Shown one piece after another: positions 1 to 9,167 of a DNA stretch of 64,000 bases. Both the position numbers and the translations under genes were made by a program. Positions within the stretch are counted from its first letter, which is position 1, and each line of letters begins with the position of its first letter. The notes below the pieces were generated by a model. It was not told where the DNA came from and made no database searches. It was given only the letters and a program-made list of their open reading frames with translations. The DNA lies in NCBI RefSeq assembly GCF_001570365.1, contig NZ_BBYK01000043.1, positions 102,677 to 166,676 on the forward strand. The letters are read 5' to 3'. This DNA comes from Microtetraspora fusca (GTDB lineage Bacteria > Actinomycetota > Actinomycetes > Streptosporangiales > Streptosporangiaceae).

Positions 1-342
1 CACGAGCCGGTCGAGAAACCTGAGCAGCAGGTCGGGCGGCTCCTGGAGGTCCGCGGCGATCACGCCGAAGTAGTCGCCCTGGGCGGCGCGAAGACCGGTG
101 CGGATGGCCGCGAACGAGCCGAAGTTGCGCGCGTGCAGGAGCAGTTGCGACCGGAACGGCGCGCGCGGCAGTGCCTCCGCGAGCAGCTCGTAGCTGTCGT
201 CGGGGCTCGCGTCGACGACGAAGACGTACTCCATCGCCATGCCGTAGCGTTCCGCGACGATCGCGCTGACGGCGCTGAACTCCGCGATCAGCTGCGGCAC
301 GAACTCCGCGTTCCGGTAGACGGGGACGATCACGGAGAACAC
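1..342 (-). CDS. Family 2 glycosyltransferase, C-terminus cut by window edge
   Basis: About 114 N-terminal residues are visible. They begin with a GT-A nucleotide-binding strand (VFSVIVPVYRN), continue through VVDASPDDS and reach ADLQEPPDLLLRF, where D-x-Q-x-P-P-x-L is typical of the dolichol-phosphate-mannose synthase-like branch of GT2. It would transfer a sugar from a nucleotide donor to a polyprenyl or glycan acceptor at the inner membrane face. The GTG start at 342 lies four bases past the stop of the aminotransferase gene, so the two are probably co-transcribed. The acceptor and sugar cannot be inferred because the C-terminal part is missing. Confidence 0.85.
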   Translation of the reverse strand, partial: MFSVIVPVYRNAEFVPQLIAEFSAVSAIVAERYGMAMEYVFVVDASPDDSYELLAEALPRAPFRSQLLLHARNFGSFAAIRTGLRAAQGDYFGVIAADLQEPPDLLLRFLDRLV

Positions 343-346
343 GGCG

Positions 347-1450
347 TCACCAGGCGTTGACGTGGGAGATCACTCGGGTGACCTCCTCATCCGACAGTTC
401 GGGATAGCACGGCAGGGTCACGATCGAGGCCGACAGCTCGTCGGTCACCGGGAGTGCGGCGACCGGGCCTCCGGCCCCGGTCAGCACGGGCTGGCGATGG
501 TCCGGGACCGGATAGTGCACGTCCGTCATGACGGCCGCCTCGGCGAGATGGGCGCGGAGCGCCTCTCTGTCCTCGGTCACGACGACGTACAGGTGGGCGA
601 CGTACTCCTCTCCGTGGACCGCGGGGCAGCGGACTCGCGGATCGTGGATCTCCCGCGTGTACCGCGCCGCGATGTCGCGGCGACGCCGGTTCCAGCCGTC
701 GAGAAGCGGCAGCTTGGCCCGCAGAACCGCGGCCTGCACCTCGTCGAGGCGGCTGTTGCGCCCGCCGCTGACCCCGACGCGATACCGCGACTCCCACCCG
801 TACTGCCGCAGGCGCCTGACCTGCCCGGCGACGTCCGCGCTGCCGGTCACCACGGCGCCGCCGTCGCCGACCGCGCCCAGGTTCTTCGTGGGATAGAAGC
901 TGAAGCCCGCCGCGGCTCCGAACGAGCCGGCGTGCCGGCCGCCACGGCGCGCGCCGTGGGCCTGCGCACAGTCCTCGAACACGGGGACACCGGCCCGGGC
1001 CGTGAGATCCAGGATCGCCTCCATGTCGTGCAGTAGCCCGAAGAGATGGGTGACCACGACCGCGTCGAGGGCGGCCTCCGAGAGGATCTGCTTGAGGTGG
1101 CCGAGGTCCATCAGCTTCGCGTCACGGTCCACGTCGACGAAGACCGGTTCCGCGCCGAGCGCCATCAGGGCCGTCGTCGTGTAGCAGCCGGCGTTCGCGA
1201 CCGTGGCCACCCGGCTTCCCCGGCCCACGCCGAGGGCGCGCAGCCCGAGCTCGATGGCGTCCGTTCCGCTGGCGACGCCGACGCAGTGGCCCACGCCGCA
1301 GTAATCGGAGAACTCCCGCTCGAAGGCCTCGACCTCCTGGCCCAGGACATACCAGCCGCTGTTCAGGACGCGCTCGACCGAAGTGCGCACGGCCGTTTCC
1401 GTCGAGATCGCATGCCTGCGGAGGTCGTTGACCGCGATCCGATCAGCCAC
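347..1450 (-). CDS. DegT/DnrJ/EryC1/StrS-family sugar aminotransferase (FdtB/QdtB-like)
   Basis: PLP-dependent transaminase of about 367 residues, normal family length. The Schiff-base lysine is in SFYPTKNLGAVGDGG, and the upstream FEDCAQAHGA stretch is the usual PLP-ring contact. The opening DLRR and the SGWYVLGQEVEAFE segment resemble enzymes making dTDP-3-amino-3,6-dideoxyhexoses, but ketosugar position cannot be settled by eye. I prefer the GTG at 1450 because AAAGGGAGAG lies six bases upstream; another GTG seven codons earlier has no such site. It is followed directly by the GT2 gene, consistent with one enzyme making an amino sugar that the next transfers. Confidence 0.88.
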   Translation of the reverse strand: MADRIAVNDLRRHAISTETAVRTSVERVLNSGWYVLGQEVEAFEREFSDYCGVGHCVGVASGTDAIELGLRALGVGRGSRVATVANAGCYTTTALMALGAEPVFVDVDRDAKLMDLGHLKQILSEAALDAVVVTHLFGLLHDMEAILDLTARAGVPVFEDCAQAHGARRGGRHAGSFGAAAGFSFYPTKNLGAVGDGGAVVTGSADVAGQVRRLRQYGWESRYRVGVSGGRNSRLDEVQAAVLRAKLPLLDGWNRRRRDIAARYTREIHDPRVRCPAVHGEEYVAHLYVVVTEDREALRAHLAEAAVMTDVHYPVPDHRQPVLTGAGGPVAALPVTDELSASIVTLPCYPELSDEEVTRVISHVNAW

Positions 1451-1621
1451 GTACGCTCTCCCTTTCTTCACGGTCGGCCCGCGCCGGGTGAACGCCGGTC
1501 AACACGCTGCTCTCCCGCGCTCGATGGGCGGCCCGCCCGACCTCGCCGAGCTTCTCCGATGCCGCAGTGAAGCACGGCATGCGAAGTGGCAGCGGGTGCG
1601 CCGTCACCTCTTATCGAGTCA

Positions 1622-4015
1622 TTACGAAACCCTTGCGCCGCGATCGGCCCGTCGGCTCTCATCGGGGCCGGTCTCCTCGTCCCTCCCGTGTTCAGGAGCC
1701 GTCCGCAGCTCGTAAACGGTGTAGTCGCCGGAATGGAACCTGGGAGTGGCGAATTCACCGATCCGAGATCCCGGCCCCGTCAGCCGCTCATCGGCGAAGA
1801 GCCAGCGCACTCCATAGCGTTCGGCCAGGAGCCGCATCGACGCCGCGGAAGGTGCGGAAAAGGCCGCGTCGTTCGCCTCCAGTCGCGAGCCGTCCCAGAA
1901 CGGGAAGTACTCCACCAATTGTCCTGGCCGCCATCGGTCCTGATTGGTCGACGTGAACGCCCACCCCTCGACCAGCATGCGCCGTTCGGACAGTCCGGAC
2001 ACCCAGAAGTGACGGCTGTCGCAGCGGTCTCCCTGTCCGGGGAGACAATGCTCGTTCGTGGCGACGAGATCGTCGGGGCTCGAGTGCGCGCGCAGCCAGC
2101 GCCCGGCGTCCATGGCTCCTTGCGGGACCGTCAGGGGCTGTGTGACCGGATTCGACCCGGCGGGGCCGATCCCGCCGAGCAGGTGCGGGGAGGCGAGGAC
2201 GTACGCGTGAGCGTCGGCGAGCAGGCCGACGGTCGAGAAGACGACGATCGCCATGGCCGCCGCGCGCAGGCGTCCCCACACCGCGATCAGTGCGGCCGTC
2301 ACCAGCACCATGACGACCAGCAGCACGACGTAGGGACGGATCAGCAGGTCATCCGGCTGGCCTGGGGCGAGTGGCACCCGGACTCGGCAGAGGACGGGGA
2401 TCACATAGGCGGCGGCCAGTCCGGCACAGAGCGCGGCGATCACCGCCGGCCGGGTCAGCCTCGCGCGCCGGGCGACGGCGATGATCCCGTAGGCCGCCAC
2501 GATCGCCAGATAGGGATAGACACCGCAGAGGAAGAAGAACTGACTTCCGCCGGACTGGCCCAAGAGCAGCGCCCCACCGAGACCTGCCGCGCCGATGCCC
2601 AGCACGAGGGTCACCGGGGCACGAAGGAACGAGCGCGGCCGGGTCAGCAGGCCCAGTACCCCGGACCAGGAAAGTAGCCAGGCCGGCACCCACACCATGG
2701 CCAAGGCGACGAACAAACCCGGCGACGGCCCCCCGGAACCGCTCGATCCCGTGAGCTCCCTCCAGGTTGTCCCGATGAAGTAGAGCGGAGCGACGACCAT
2801 GGCCTGCCGGACGCCACCGAACAAGACGAATTGCGCATAGAGAAAACACCCTGCGGCGAGCGTCAGCGTCGTGATCGTGGGCCGGGTCAGCCGGCGCCAC
2901 CTCACGATCTCCACCAATGCGATCCCCAGCAGACCCACGATGAGCATCGGCAGATAGGTCGCCTTCGCACCCATGACCCCGAGGAGCAGAACGCCCAGCA
3001 AAAGCGACTCGCGGGCGGCGGCGTTCCCTCGATGACGACGGATGTCGATCAGCACGAGCACGGCGGCGGCGAACAGAAGGGCGCCGAAGGCCTGCGTCGG
3101 GCTCGTCCACGCGAGATCGGGAATGCCTTTCCCGCTGAACGACAGGTTGCTCCCGATGTACAGGTTCGGGATCGCGGTCAGCATCGCCGCGGCGACGGCG
3201 AGCGACGCGCCGGCCCACAGGCCGAGAACGCGCCTGGCCGTCATCCCGATCAAGATGACGAGGGCCGCCAGCATGGGGAGCACCGCCAGCCGAGCCAGCA
3301 GCACCAACGGTTCCAAGCCGGTGACCCAGCTCGTCGCGGCGAGGTGGGCGTAAACGAACCAGTGATAGAACAGCGACTCGCCGGCGACCATCGGGACGGT
3401 GGGCGGCATGTGGTGCTTCAGTTCGCCGATCAGGGCCAGATGGTAGAAGACGTCGGCCTCGGAATTCGCGAGCCCCGGCCAGGTCAACACCGTCTGTCTG
3501 AGATAGGTGACGGCTCCCCAGACCACCGGACAGGCGAAGGCGAGGGCGAGTGACCAGGAGTACCAGAGAGGGGCCGTGGTGCGGCTCCGCCGGCTGTTCC
3601 AATGGCGGCGCAGCCGAGGGACCGCGAGGAAGAGGACGTACGTAGTGATCGGCCAGATCACCACGAGCCGGGGCATTCCCGCAGCCCGCGCGCCGATATA
3701 GGCGAATATCTCAATCGTGTAGCCCAGCGCCACGCCGAGGGCGATCTCCTCCGCGAGCGTGCGGGAGCCGCTGTACACGGCTCGGAGCACGAGCACACCC
3801 GGCAACGCGATCAGCAGGCCGACGTACGCCGCGAAAATGGCGACATCCTTGACGCTGACCCCGAAGTGGAGCACGACTCCTACGGCCAGCACGGTCACGG
3901 ACAGCGCCGGTAGCCACCTCGCCGCCTTCCGCACTTGAGCGGGCAGTCTGTTCTCGTAGGCCTCTCCCCCGGCCGCCTTCGGTGCGGAACTCAGGAGGGA
4001 CGGAGCTTCACTCAT
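1622..4015 (-). CDS. Large polytopic GT-C-like membrane protein, paralog 1 of 4
   Basis: 797 residues with a cytoplasmic N-tail, roughly a dozen or more membrane helices and a soluble C-terminal domain of about 200 residues. Shared family landmarks are D-x-x-Y-H followed by LALIGELKHH near residue 190, SLFYHWFVYAH, PDLAWTSPTQAFGALLF, MGAKATYLPML and, in the C-domain, LSERRMLVEGWAF and YGVRWLFADER. An acidic residue in an early outer loop plus a trailing soluble domain fits GT-C glycosyltransferases or STT3-like enzymes. The activity is inferred, with no close named homologue recognised. The ATG at 4015 aligns with paralogs 2 and 3. The C-tail is longer and more charged than theirs. Confidence 0.75.
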   Translation of the reverse strand: MSEAPSLLSSAPKAAGGEAYENRLPAQVRKAARWLPALSVTVLAVGVVLHFGVSVKDVAIFAAYVGLLIALPGVLVLRAVYSGSRTLAEEIALGVALGYTIEIFAYIGARAAGMPRLVVIWPITTYVLFLAVPRLRRHWNSRRSRTTAPLWYSWSLALAFACPVVWGAVTYLRQTVLTWPGLANSEADVFYHLALIGELKHHMPPTVPMVAGESLFYHWFVYAHLAATSWVTGLEPLVLLARLAVLPMLAALVILIGMTARRVLGLWAGASLAVAAAMLTAIPNLYIGSNLSFSGKGIPDLAWTSPTQAFGALLFAAAVLVLIDIRRHRGNAAARESLLLGVLLLGVMGAKATYLPMLIVGLLGIALVEIVRWRRLTRPTITTLTLAAGCFLYAQFVLFGGVRQAMVVAPLYFIGTTWRELTGSSGSGGPSPGLFVALAMVWVPAWLLSWSGVLGLLTRPRSFLRAPVTLVLGIGAAGLGGALLLGQSGGSQFFFLCGVYPYLAIVAAYGIIAVARRARLTRPAVIAALCAGLAAAYVIPVLCRVRVPLAPGQPDDLLIRPYVVLLVVMVLVTAALIAVWGRLRAAAMAIVVFSTVGLLADAHAYVLASPHLLGGIGPAGSNPVTQPLTVPQGAMDAGRWLRAHSSPDDLVATNEHCLPGQGDRCDSRHFWVSGLSERRMLVEGWAFTSTNQDRWRPGQLVEYFPFWDGSRLEANDAAFSAPSAASMRLLAERYGVRWLFADERLTGPGSRIGEFATPRFHSGDYTVYELRTAPEHGRDEETGPDESRRADRGARVS

Positions 4016-4168
4016 GCGCGAAAGCCTGGCGACACCGTGCGTCGGCGGCTTCTCGGACACTCGCGGAAGGCGGTGTTCTTGCCGGTCCTTTTATGACGGG
4101 TGACGACCGGCCCAGGAACGTGGATCCCGGAGATCAGGTACGCCGGAAGCCCGACCGGTCGGGACTCC

Positions 4169-4930
4169 TCAAACGAGGAGCCGGTCCCGGATCAGATGGA
4201 CCGTCAGCACCGTCTGCACCGGCTCGAAGCCGTACCTCGCCCACGCTCGCTGCGCCCCTGTGTTGTGTCCCTGAGTGGAGATGACCACCTCGGCCGCCCC
4301 ACGTGACGCCGCGCGGTCCTCGACCGCCCGGAGCAGGTGCGCGTAGACACTCCGCCCCCGGGCCTGGGGCACCACGCCGGCGAGCAGGATCTCGATGCGC
4401 GTGGCGTCGTCCTCCAGCGTGGCGAGCGCCAGCACGCCGGCCTGGTCCGACACCGTTACACATCCCCCCTGCGCCGCGGACCTCAGCGCCCACTCCTCGT
4501 AGCCGTCGAGCGCGGCGCCCGCCTCGAACAGCGGGTTCGCCAGGTAGTGGTTGCCGTACGCGGCGAAGATGTCGCGCACCAGCCGCCGCACTTCGTCGGC
4601 GGCGGGCGTGCCCCCCGGCCACATCCCGGGTACGGGATCCGGCGCCCTCCCCTTCCCCACACCCAATCGCCAGTACACGAGTGAGTCGGCGGGGATGGCC
4701 GTGCGGCCCAGCGTGGTGAGCCCGGCGAACCAGCCGACGCGCTCGGCCGGGTAGCGCAGGACGATGATGTCGGCGTCCGAGGCCAGGATCGCCGCGCGCA
4801 CGTCGGAGAGCTCAGCGGCCGCCTCCGCGGAGACGGTGAGGCGCTCGACGGAGCGGCCGAACCTGGCGGACTCCAGCGGCGACGCCGCGGCGCGCACGGC
4901 CTCCGCCTCCATCACCTCATGCCAGCCCAT
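4169..4930 (-). CDS. wecD: WecD-like GNAT acetyltransferase (dTDP-fucosamine N-acetylation)
   Basis: 253 residues. The N-terminal half has the LESARFGRSVERL segment expected of the WecD acceptor domain. The C-terminal half is a GNAT fold with the acetyl-CoA loop in VPQARGRSVYAHLL and the end motif NTGAQRAWARYGFEP. WecD acetylates the 4-amino group of dTDP-4-amino-4,6-dideoxygalactose, giving dTDP-Fuc4NAc in enterobacterial common antigen synthesis. The start codon overlaps the stop of the preceding WecE-like gene (TGATG), so translation is probably coupled and the substrate is that enzyme's product. Symbol assigned by similarity and context. Confidence 0.82.
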   Translation of the reverse strand: MGWHEVMEAEAVRAAASPLESARFGRSVERLTVSAEAAAELSDVRAAILASDADIIVLRYPAERVGWFAGLTTLGRTAIPADSLVYWRLGVGKGRAPDPVPGMWPGGTPAADEVRRLVRDIFAAYGNHYLANPLFEAGAALDGYEEWALRSAAQGGCVTVSDQAGVLALATLEDDATRIEILLAGVVPQARGRSVYAHLLRAVEDRAASRGAAEVVISTQGHNTGAQRAWARYGFEPVQTVLTVHLIRDRLLV

Positions 4931-6078
4931 CAGGTCACCGTGAAGGAGCGTACGGCGTCGATCACGCGGGTCACGGCGTCCTCGTCCAGATCGGCGTAAA
5001 GCGGCAGCCTCACCAGACGATCGGCCATCTCCTCGGTGACCGGGCATCCGCCGGACGCCGGCCGCCCGTACCGGACGCCCGCCGGGGCGGAGTGCAGCGC
5101 CTGGTAGTGGAAGGCCGCCTGCACGCCGTGCGCGGCGAGGTGGGCGATGAACGCCTGCCGGCTCTCAAGGTCCGGGAGGAGCAGGTAGTAGAGGTGCGCC
5201 GGGTGCTCGCAGCCGTCGGGGACGATCGGGCGGCGGACCCCGTTCTCCTCCGCCCAGCCGGCCAGTTCCTCGTGGTACCCGGCCCAGACGGCGTGCCGCA
5301 ACGACTGGATCGCGTCGAAGGACTCGAACTGCGCGGTGAGCATCGCGGCGAGGATGTCGGAGGGCAGGTAGCTGGAGCCGATGTCGACCCAGCGGTACTT
5401 GTCCACCTGTCCCCGGAAGAATCGGCTCCTGTCGGTGCCCTTCTCCCTGATGATCTCCGCCCGCGCGGTGAGTTCCGGGTCGTTCAGCAGCAGGGCCCCG
5501 CCCTCGCCGCACTGCACGTTCTTCGTCGAGTGGAAGCTCTGCGCCGTCAACGCGCCGAAGGAGCCGAGCGGCCGGCCGCGGTAGAAACCGCCCAGGCCGT
5601 GGGCGTTGTCCTCGATCAAGGCGAGGCCGTACCGCTCACAGAGCTTGCCGATCGTCTCCATCTCGCAGGCGACCCCCGCGTAGTGGACGACGACGACCGC
5701 CCGCGTGCGATCCGTGATCGCGGCCTCGATGAGCTGTTCGTCGACGTTCAGGGTGTCCGGCCGAGAGTCGACGAACACCGGCACCGCGCCCCGGAGGGCG
5801 TACGCGTTGGCGGTCGACACGAAGGTGAAGGACGGCATGATCACCTCGTCGCCGGGCCGCAGGTCCAGCAGAAGCGCCGACATCTCCAACGCGTGCGTGC
5901 AGGACGTGGTCAGCAACGCGTCGCGGGACGTCGTGATCTCTGTCAGCAGCCGGGTGGCCCGCGCTGTGAACGGTCCGTCGCCGGACGTGAATCCGCTACG
6001 TACCGCCTCGGCGAGATACTCAAGCTCGTTCCGAGAGACGTGCGGTCGGTTGAAGGGAACAGTGTCGGCTGTTGTCAC
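4930..6078 (-). CDS. wecE: dTDP-4-amino-4,6-dideoxygalactose transaminase, WecE-like
   Basis: About 382 residues, close to the 376 of E. coli WecE. Strings typical of WecE occur in order: VPFNRPHVSRNELEYL, LLLDLRPGDEVIMPSFTFVS, VVVHYAGVACEMETI, SFHSTKNVQCGEGGA with the PLP lysine, and REKGTDRSRFFRGQVDKYRW. The reaction aminates dTDP-4-keto-6-deoxyglucose using glutamate. The GTG at 6078 gives a product matching the family start, although no strong ribosome site is seen. It is followed with overlap by the WecD-like gene. RmlA and RmlB, which would supply the precursor, are not in this window. Confidence 0.9.
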   Translation of the reverse strand: MTTADTVPFNRPHVSRNELEYLAEAVRSGFTSGDGPFTARATRLLTEITTSRDALLTTSCTHALEMSALLLDLRPGDEVIMPSFTFVSTANAYALRGAVPVFVDSRPDTLNVDEQLIEAAITDRTRAVVVVHYAGVACEMETIGKLCERYGLALIEDNAHGLGGFYRGRPLGSFGALTAQSFHSTKNVQCGEGGALLLNDPELTARAEIIREKGTDRSRFFRGQVDKYRWVDIGSSYLPSDILAAMLTAQFESFDAIQSLRHAVWAGYHEELAGWAEENGVRRPIVPDGCEHPAHLYYLLLPDLESRQAFIAHLAAHGVQAAFHYQALHSAPAGVRYGRPASGGCPVTEEMADRLVRLPLYADLDEDAVTRVIDAVRSFTVT

Positions 6079-6152
6079 GAGTGCAGTGAACAACGGGCGA
6101 CCACACCGCCTCCTGCCGCGCCGCAGCCGCTTGGCGAGCCATTGCGAAAGCC

Positions 6153-8528
6153 TTACGCAGCACGCGGCATTTCGTAAATCGCGCAGCCGGGAGATCGGAA
6201 TCGCAGCGTCGCGAACGCGCCGATCCGTGGGCTCGCGTCTCGCTCGTCGACGAACAACCAGCGCACGCCGTACCGGTCGCGCAGCCGTGCCATCGCCTCG
6301 CGGGACGGCGAGGTGAAGGCCACATCGTTCGCGCGCAACCGCTCCCGGTCCCAGAACGGTAGATACTCCGGGAACTCGCCCGGCCGCCAGTGGCTCATGT
6401 TCGTGCCGGTGAAGGCCCATCCTTCGACCAGTACGCGCCGTTCGCTCAACGCGGTGACCCAGAAATGGCGTTCATCACACGCGACCTGCCCATCGGGCCG
6501 GCAATGAGCGTTCGTGGCGACGAGGTCGTCCGGGTCCGAGTGGGAACGCAGCCATCGGCCGGCCGCCATGAGGCCGGGGGCCGTCAGGGTGCTCTGGATG
6601 GCTTGGGACTCCTGGAACTCGGTGGACCCGACCGCCTCGTGCAGCCCGGACCCGATCACGCGGGGCAGCACCGACAGGACGTGACCCTGCACGTCCGCCT
6701 GCAGGGCGATCGCCGCGGAAGCGACGGACATCAGCGCCCACGCGCGGTACCCGCCCCAAGTACGCAGGAGGAACATCCCCGCCAAGGCGGAAACGGCCAC
6801 GAGCACCAGATAGGGCCGGTACAGGACACTGTCGTCCTGCCCCTGGCTCAGCGGAATCGTGACGCCGCAGATCAAGGGGATCAGGTACGCGACGGCGATT
6901 CCGGCCATGGCCGCCCAGATCGCCGCCCTGCGTGGAACACGCGCCCGCCGCACCAGTACGAGAAGCCCGTACACCGACAGGATCACCAGGTAAGGGTAGG
7001 CGCCGTACATGAAGAAGAGCTGGCTGCGACCAGGGTGGCCGAGCATGAGTGCCGTGCCGAGCCCGATCACGCCGATGCCGAGCATGAGGAGCACGCTGTG
7101 GCGCGTGAGTGACCGCGCCCGGCTCAGCAGGCCGAGGATTCCGGACCACATGACCACCCAGCTCAGCAGGAACACCAACGTGACACCGACCAGAGCGCCC
7201 GTGGAAGGCTCGACCGCCGCGCTGAGCCCCCTCCATGCCTGCCAGCAGGTGCGCATGAAGAACAGCGGCACGACCACGATGGCGGACCGGGCCCCGCCGA
7301 ACAGCACGAACTGCGCGTACAGAAGGCAGGCGACGGTCATCCCCAGGGCACCGAGCACGGGCCGGTGCAACCTCCGATGTCTGAGGGCCTCGACCAGGGT
7401 GATCGCCACGAGCCCCGCACCGAGCATGGGCAGGTAGGTGGCCTTGGCGCCCATCACCGCCAGAAGGAAGATCGCCAGTAGGACCCAGGCGGTGCGGGTG
7501 TGCCTGTGCTCCAGAAGATCGATCAGAATGAGCACGACCGGGGCGAACAGGAGCGCCCCGAAAGTCTGCGTGGGGCTCGTCCACGCGAGATCCGGCACTC
7601 CTCCCCAGCTGAACGGCCCGTTCTGGCCGATGAAGAAGCTCGGAATCGCGACCGTGATCGTTCCTGCCGTAGCGAGCAGCGCCGCGGGCCAGGAGCGCGT
7701 GACGCGTCGCGCGGTCATTCCGATCAGCACGACGAACGCGGGCAGCATGGGGAGCACGCCGATGCGGTTCACCAGAACCAGCGGCTCCACGCCGGTGACC
7801 CAGCTCGACGCCGCGAAATGCGCGTAGACGAACCAGTGGTACGAGAGGGGCTCGCCCGCGACCATCGGCGCCATCGGCGGCATCTGATGCTTCAGCTCGC
7901 CGGTCAGGGCCAGATGAAACGGCACGTCCGGCGGGGAGGAGGCAAGCCCCGGCCAGTCGAGCGGAGTCACCGCGAAATAGGAAGCGGCCCCCCATCCGAG
8001 TAGGTACGCGATGAGAAGCACGAGTGACCAGGAGTACCAGAGAGGGGTCGTGCCTGTGTGCCGCCCGCCCCTCCAGTGCCGACGCAGGCGCGGGACGGCG
8101 AGAAAGACGGCATAGGTGGTGACCGGCCAGGCCAGCACCAGCAGGGGAAGGCCGATCGCGCGGGCGGCGATGTAGGTGAAGATCTCGACGGCGTAGCCCA
8201 GGGCCAGCCCGAGAGCGATCTCTTCGACGCGCGTACGGCGGCCCTTGTACAGGGCTCGGATCAGAAGCACGCCGGGGACGGTGACGCAGAGGAGCAGGTA
8301 TGCGCTGAAGACGACCAGGTCGCGAGGGGATACGCCGTAGTGGAGGAGCACCGCGACGCTGAGCCCGGACGTCGCGATCGCGGGCAGCCACCGGGATGTC
8401 AGGAAAGCGGCCGCCCCCCGGCGTCGGCCGGCGGGCCGTCCGCCGTCCGCGGACCCGCCCGCGTCCGCGAGCGGCGCAGGCGTGGGCGAGCCCGACGTGG
8501 AACCGTGAACGGGTGAGATCGTGTCCAT
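6153..8528 (-). CDS. Large polytopic GT-C-like membrane protein, paralog 2 of 4
   Basis: 791 residues, same architecture as paralog 1: disordered Gly/Ala/Pro-rich N-tail, many helices, loop motif DVPFHLALTGELKHQ, SYHWFVYAHFAAS, PDLAWTSPTQTFGALLF, MGAKATYLPML, then a soluble C-domain with LSERRVLVEGWAF and YGVRWLFVDER. It is closest to paralog 3. The first 130 or so codons and about 70 bases upstream are almost the same at DNA level, while the rest has drifted further. It ends in TAA where paralog 3 has CAA. Probable role: extracytoplasmic glycosyl transfer from a lipid-linked donor (inference). Confidence 0.75.
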   Translation of the reverse strand: MDTISPVHGSTSGSPTPAPLADAGGSADGGRPAGRRRGAAAFLTSRWLPAIATSGLSVAVLLHYGVSPRDLVVFSAYLLLCVTVPGVLLIRALYKGRRTRVEEIALGLALGYAVEIFTYIAARAIGLPLLVLAWPVTTYAVFLAVPRLRRHWRGGRHTGTTPLWYSWSLVLLIAYLLGWGAASYFAVTPLDWPGLASSPPDVPFHLALTGELKHQMPPMAPMVAGEPLSYHWFVYAHFAASSWVTGVEPLVLVNRIGVLPMLPAFVVLIGMTARRVTRSWPAALLATAGTITVAIPSFFIGQNGPFSWGGVPDLAWTSPTQTFGALLFAPVVLILIDLLEHRHTRTAWVLLAIFLLAVMGAKATYLPMLGAGLVAITLVEALRHRRLHRPVLGALGMTVACLLYAQFVLFGGARSAIVVVPLFFMRTCWQAWRGLSAAVEPSTGALVGVTLVFLLSWVVMWSGILGLLSRARSLTRHSVLLMLGIGVIGLGTALMLGHPGRSQLFFMYGAYPYLVILSVYGLLVLVRRARVPRRAAIWAAMAGIAVAYLIPLICGVTIPLSQGQDDSVLYRPYLVLVAVSALAGMFLLRTWGGYRAWALMSVASAAIALQADVQGHVLSVLPRVIGSGLHEAVGSTEFQESQAIQSTLTAPGLMAAGRWLRSHSDPDDLVATNAHCRPDGQVACDERHFWVTALSERRVLVEGWAFTGTNMSHWRPGEFPEYLPFWDRERLRANDVAFTSPSREAMARLRDRYGVRWLFVDERDASPRIGAFATLRFRSPGCAIYEMPRAA

Positions 8529-8593
8529 GACCGCAAGACTGGCGACACGCGTGCCGGGAAGTGGCTCCGACGCAGCGTGACCACCGTTTCATT
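8074..8593. repeat. Copy A of near-identical 5' block shared by paralogs 2 and 3
   Basis: This stretch covers the upstream leader, start codon and first part of paralog 2. By eye it is near-identical to 11106-11616, the matching part of paralog 3, apart from scattered substitutions and a three-codon difference just after the start. Conservation extends past the start codon into non-coding DNA, ending at ACCACCGTTTCATT, so the promoter region was copied too. Confidence 0.85.
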
Positions 8594-8600
8594 GCCCGAG

Positions 8601-9134
8601 CTATTGCGAAACCCTGACCGGAAAATAGCCACCGCAAGCAGAGCGCGGCAGCGAACCCCTGCAGAGCCGGTCGATTTGCGCGCTGAGCGCATCGACCTGA
8701 TCCAGCAGCAAACGGGCCAGTTCGGCCCCAACCACCGACACCTTGATCAGCGAGTCCTCCAGGAGCTTCTCCAGCCGTGACCAGTACCGGGTCCGCTCCC
8801 GGGTCAGTGCGCATGCGGGTGTAGTCCCGCAGCACCGGATCTCATGGGGCGGCACGAACGAGGGCCGCAGCAGCCCCTTCTCCGTCAGTTTGGCCGGCCA
8901 GATGCTGTCCAGCTTGTCAGTCTTCGGGCGGCCGGGCGCGTGCTTGGCCTCCCGCGCGTTGACTAGCTGCACATCCAGTCCATGCGCTTCCAGAATGTAG
9001 AGCCAGATCCACCAGTAATCGGAGGTCGATTCGATCGTCACCTTCTCGACCTCCTGGGCGGCCAGCTGATCGGCCAGCTCGATGATCGCGTTGAAGGCGA
9101 CCGGCGTCGGCGAGCACCGCGACCCCATTTTCAC
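8601..9134 (-). pseudogene. Decayed IS110-family transposase
   Basis: The reading frame keeps IS110 N-domain signatures: VTIESTSDYWWIWLYILEA, LDVQLVNAREAKHAPGRPKT, DKLDSIW and LTEKGLLRPSFVPP. After PHEIR the frame slips: the expected LRDYTRMR is read in another frame, and LTRERTRYW then returns to the first. That fits a one-base loss followed by a two-base loss. KVSVVGAELARLLLDQVDAL joins parts that in intact relatives are separated by some tens of residues, so an internal deletion is likely. The first catalytic segment and the whole C-terminal Transposase_20 domain are missing. It cannot be functional. Confidence 0.88.
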
Positions 9135-9167
9135 GCCCGCGTGGCGTCCCCTGAAGGGACAGGGTGA
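8611..9167 (-). mobile_element. IS110-type remnant flanked by a 10-bp direct repeat
   Basis: The remnant sits between two copies of CTATTGCGAA, at 8601-8610 and 9168-9177. Just inside them are ACCCTGACC at 8611-8619 and, inverted, ACCCTGTCC at 9157-9165, which could be short terminal repeats. The 557 bases between are far less than a full IS110 (about 1.4 kb). Canonical IS110 elements usually leave no target duplication, so the repeat may reflect another process. Confidence 0.6.

Noticed and set aside
6475-8835. Open frame of 786 codons on the minus strand overlapping paralog 2
   Set aside because: It is the high-GC shadow of paralog 2 in another frame, full of Arg/Gly/Pro. Only its first dozen residues (LRDYTRMR) are meaningful, and they belong to the frameshifted IS110 remnant.
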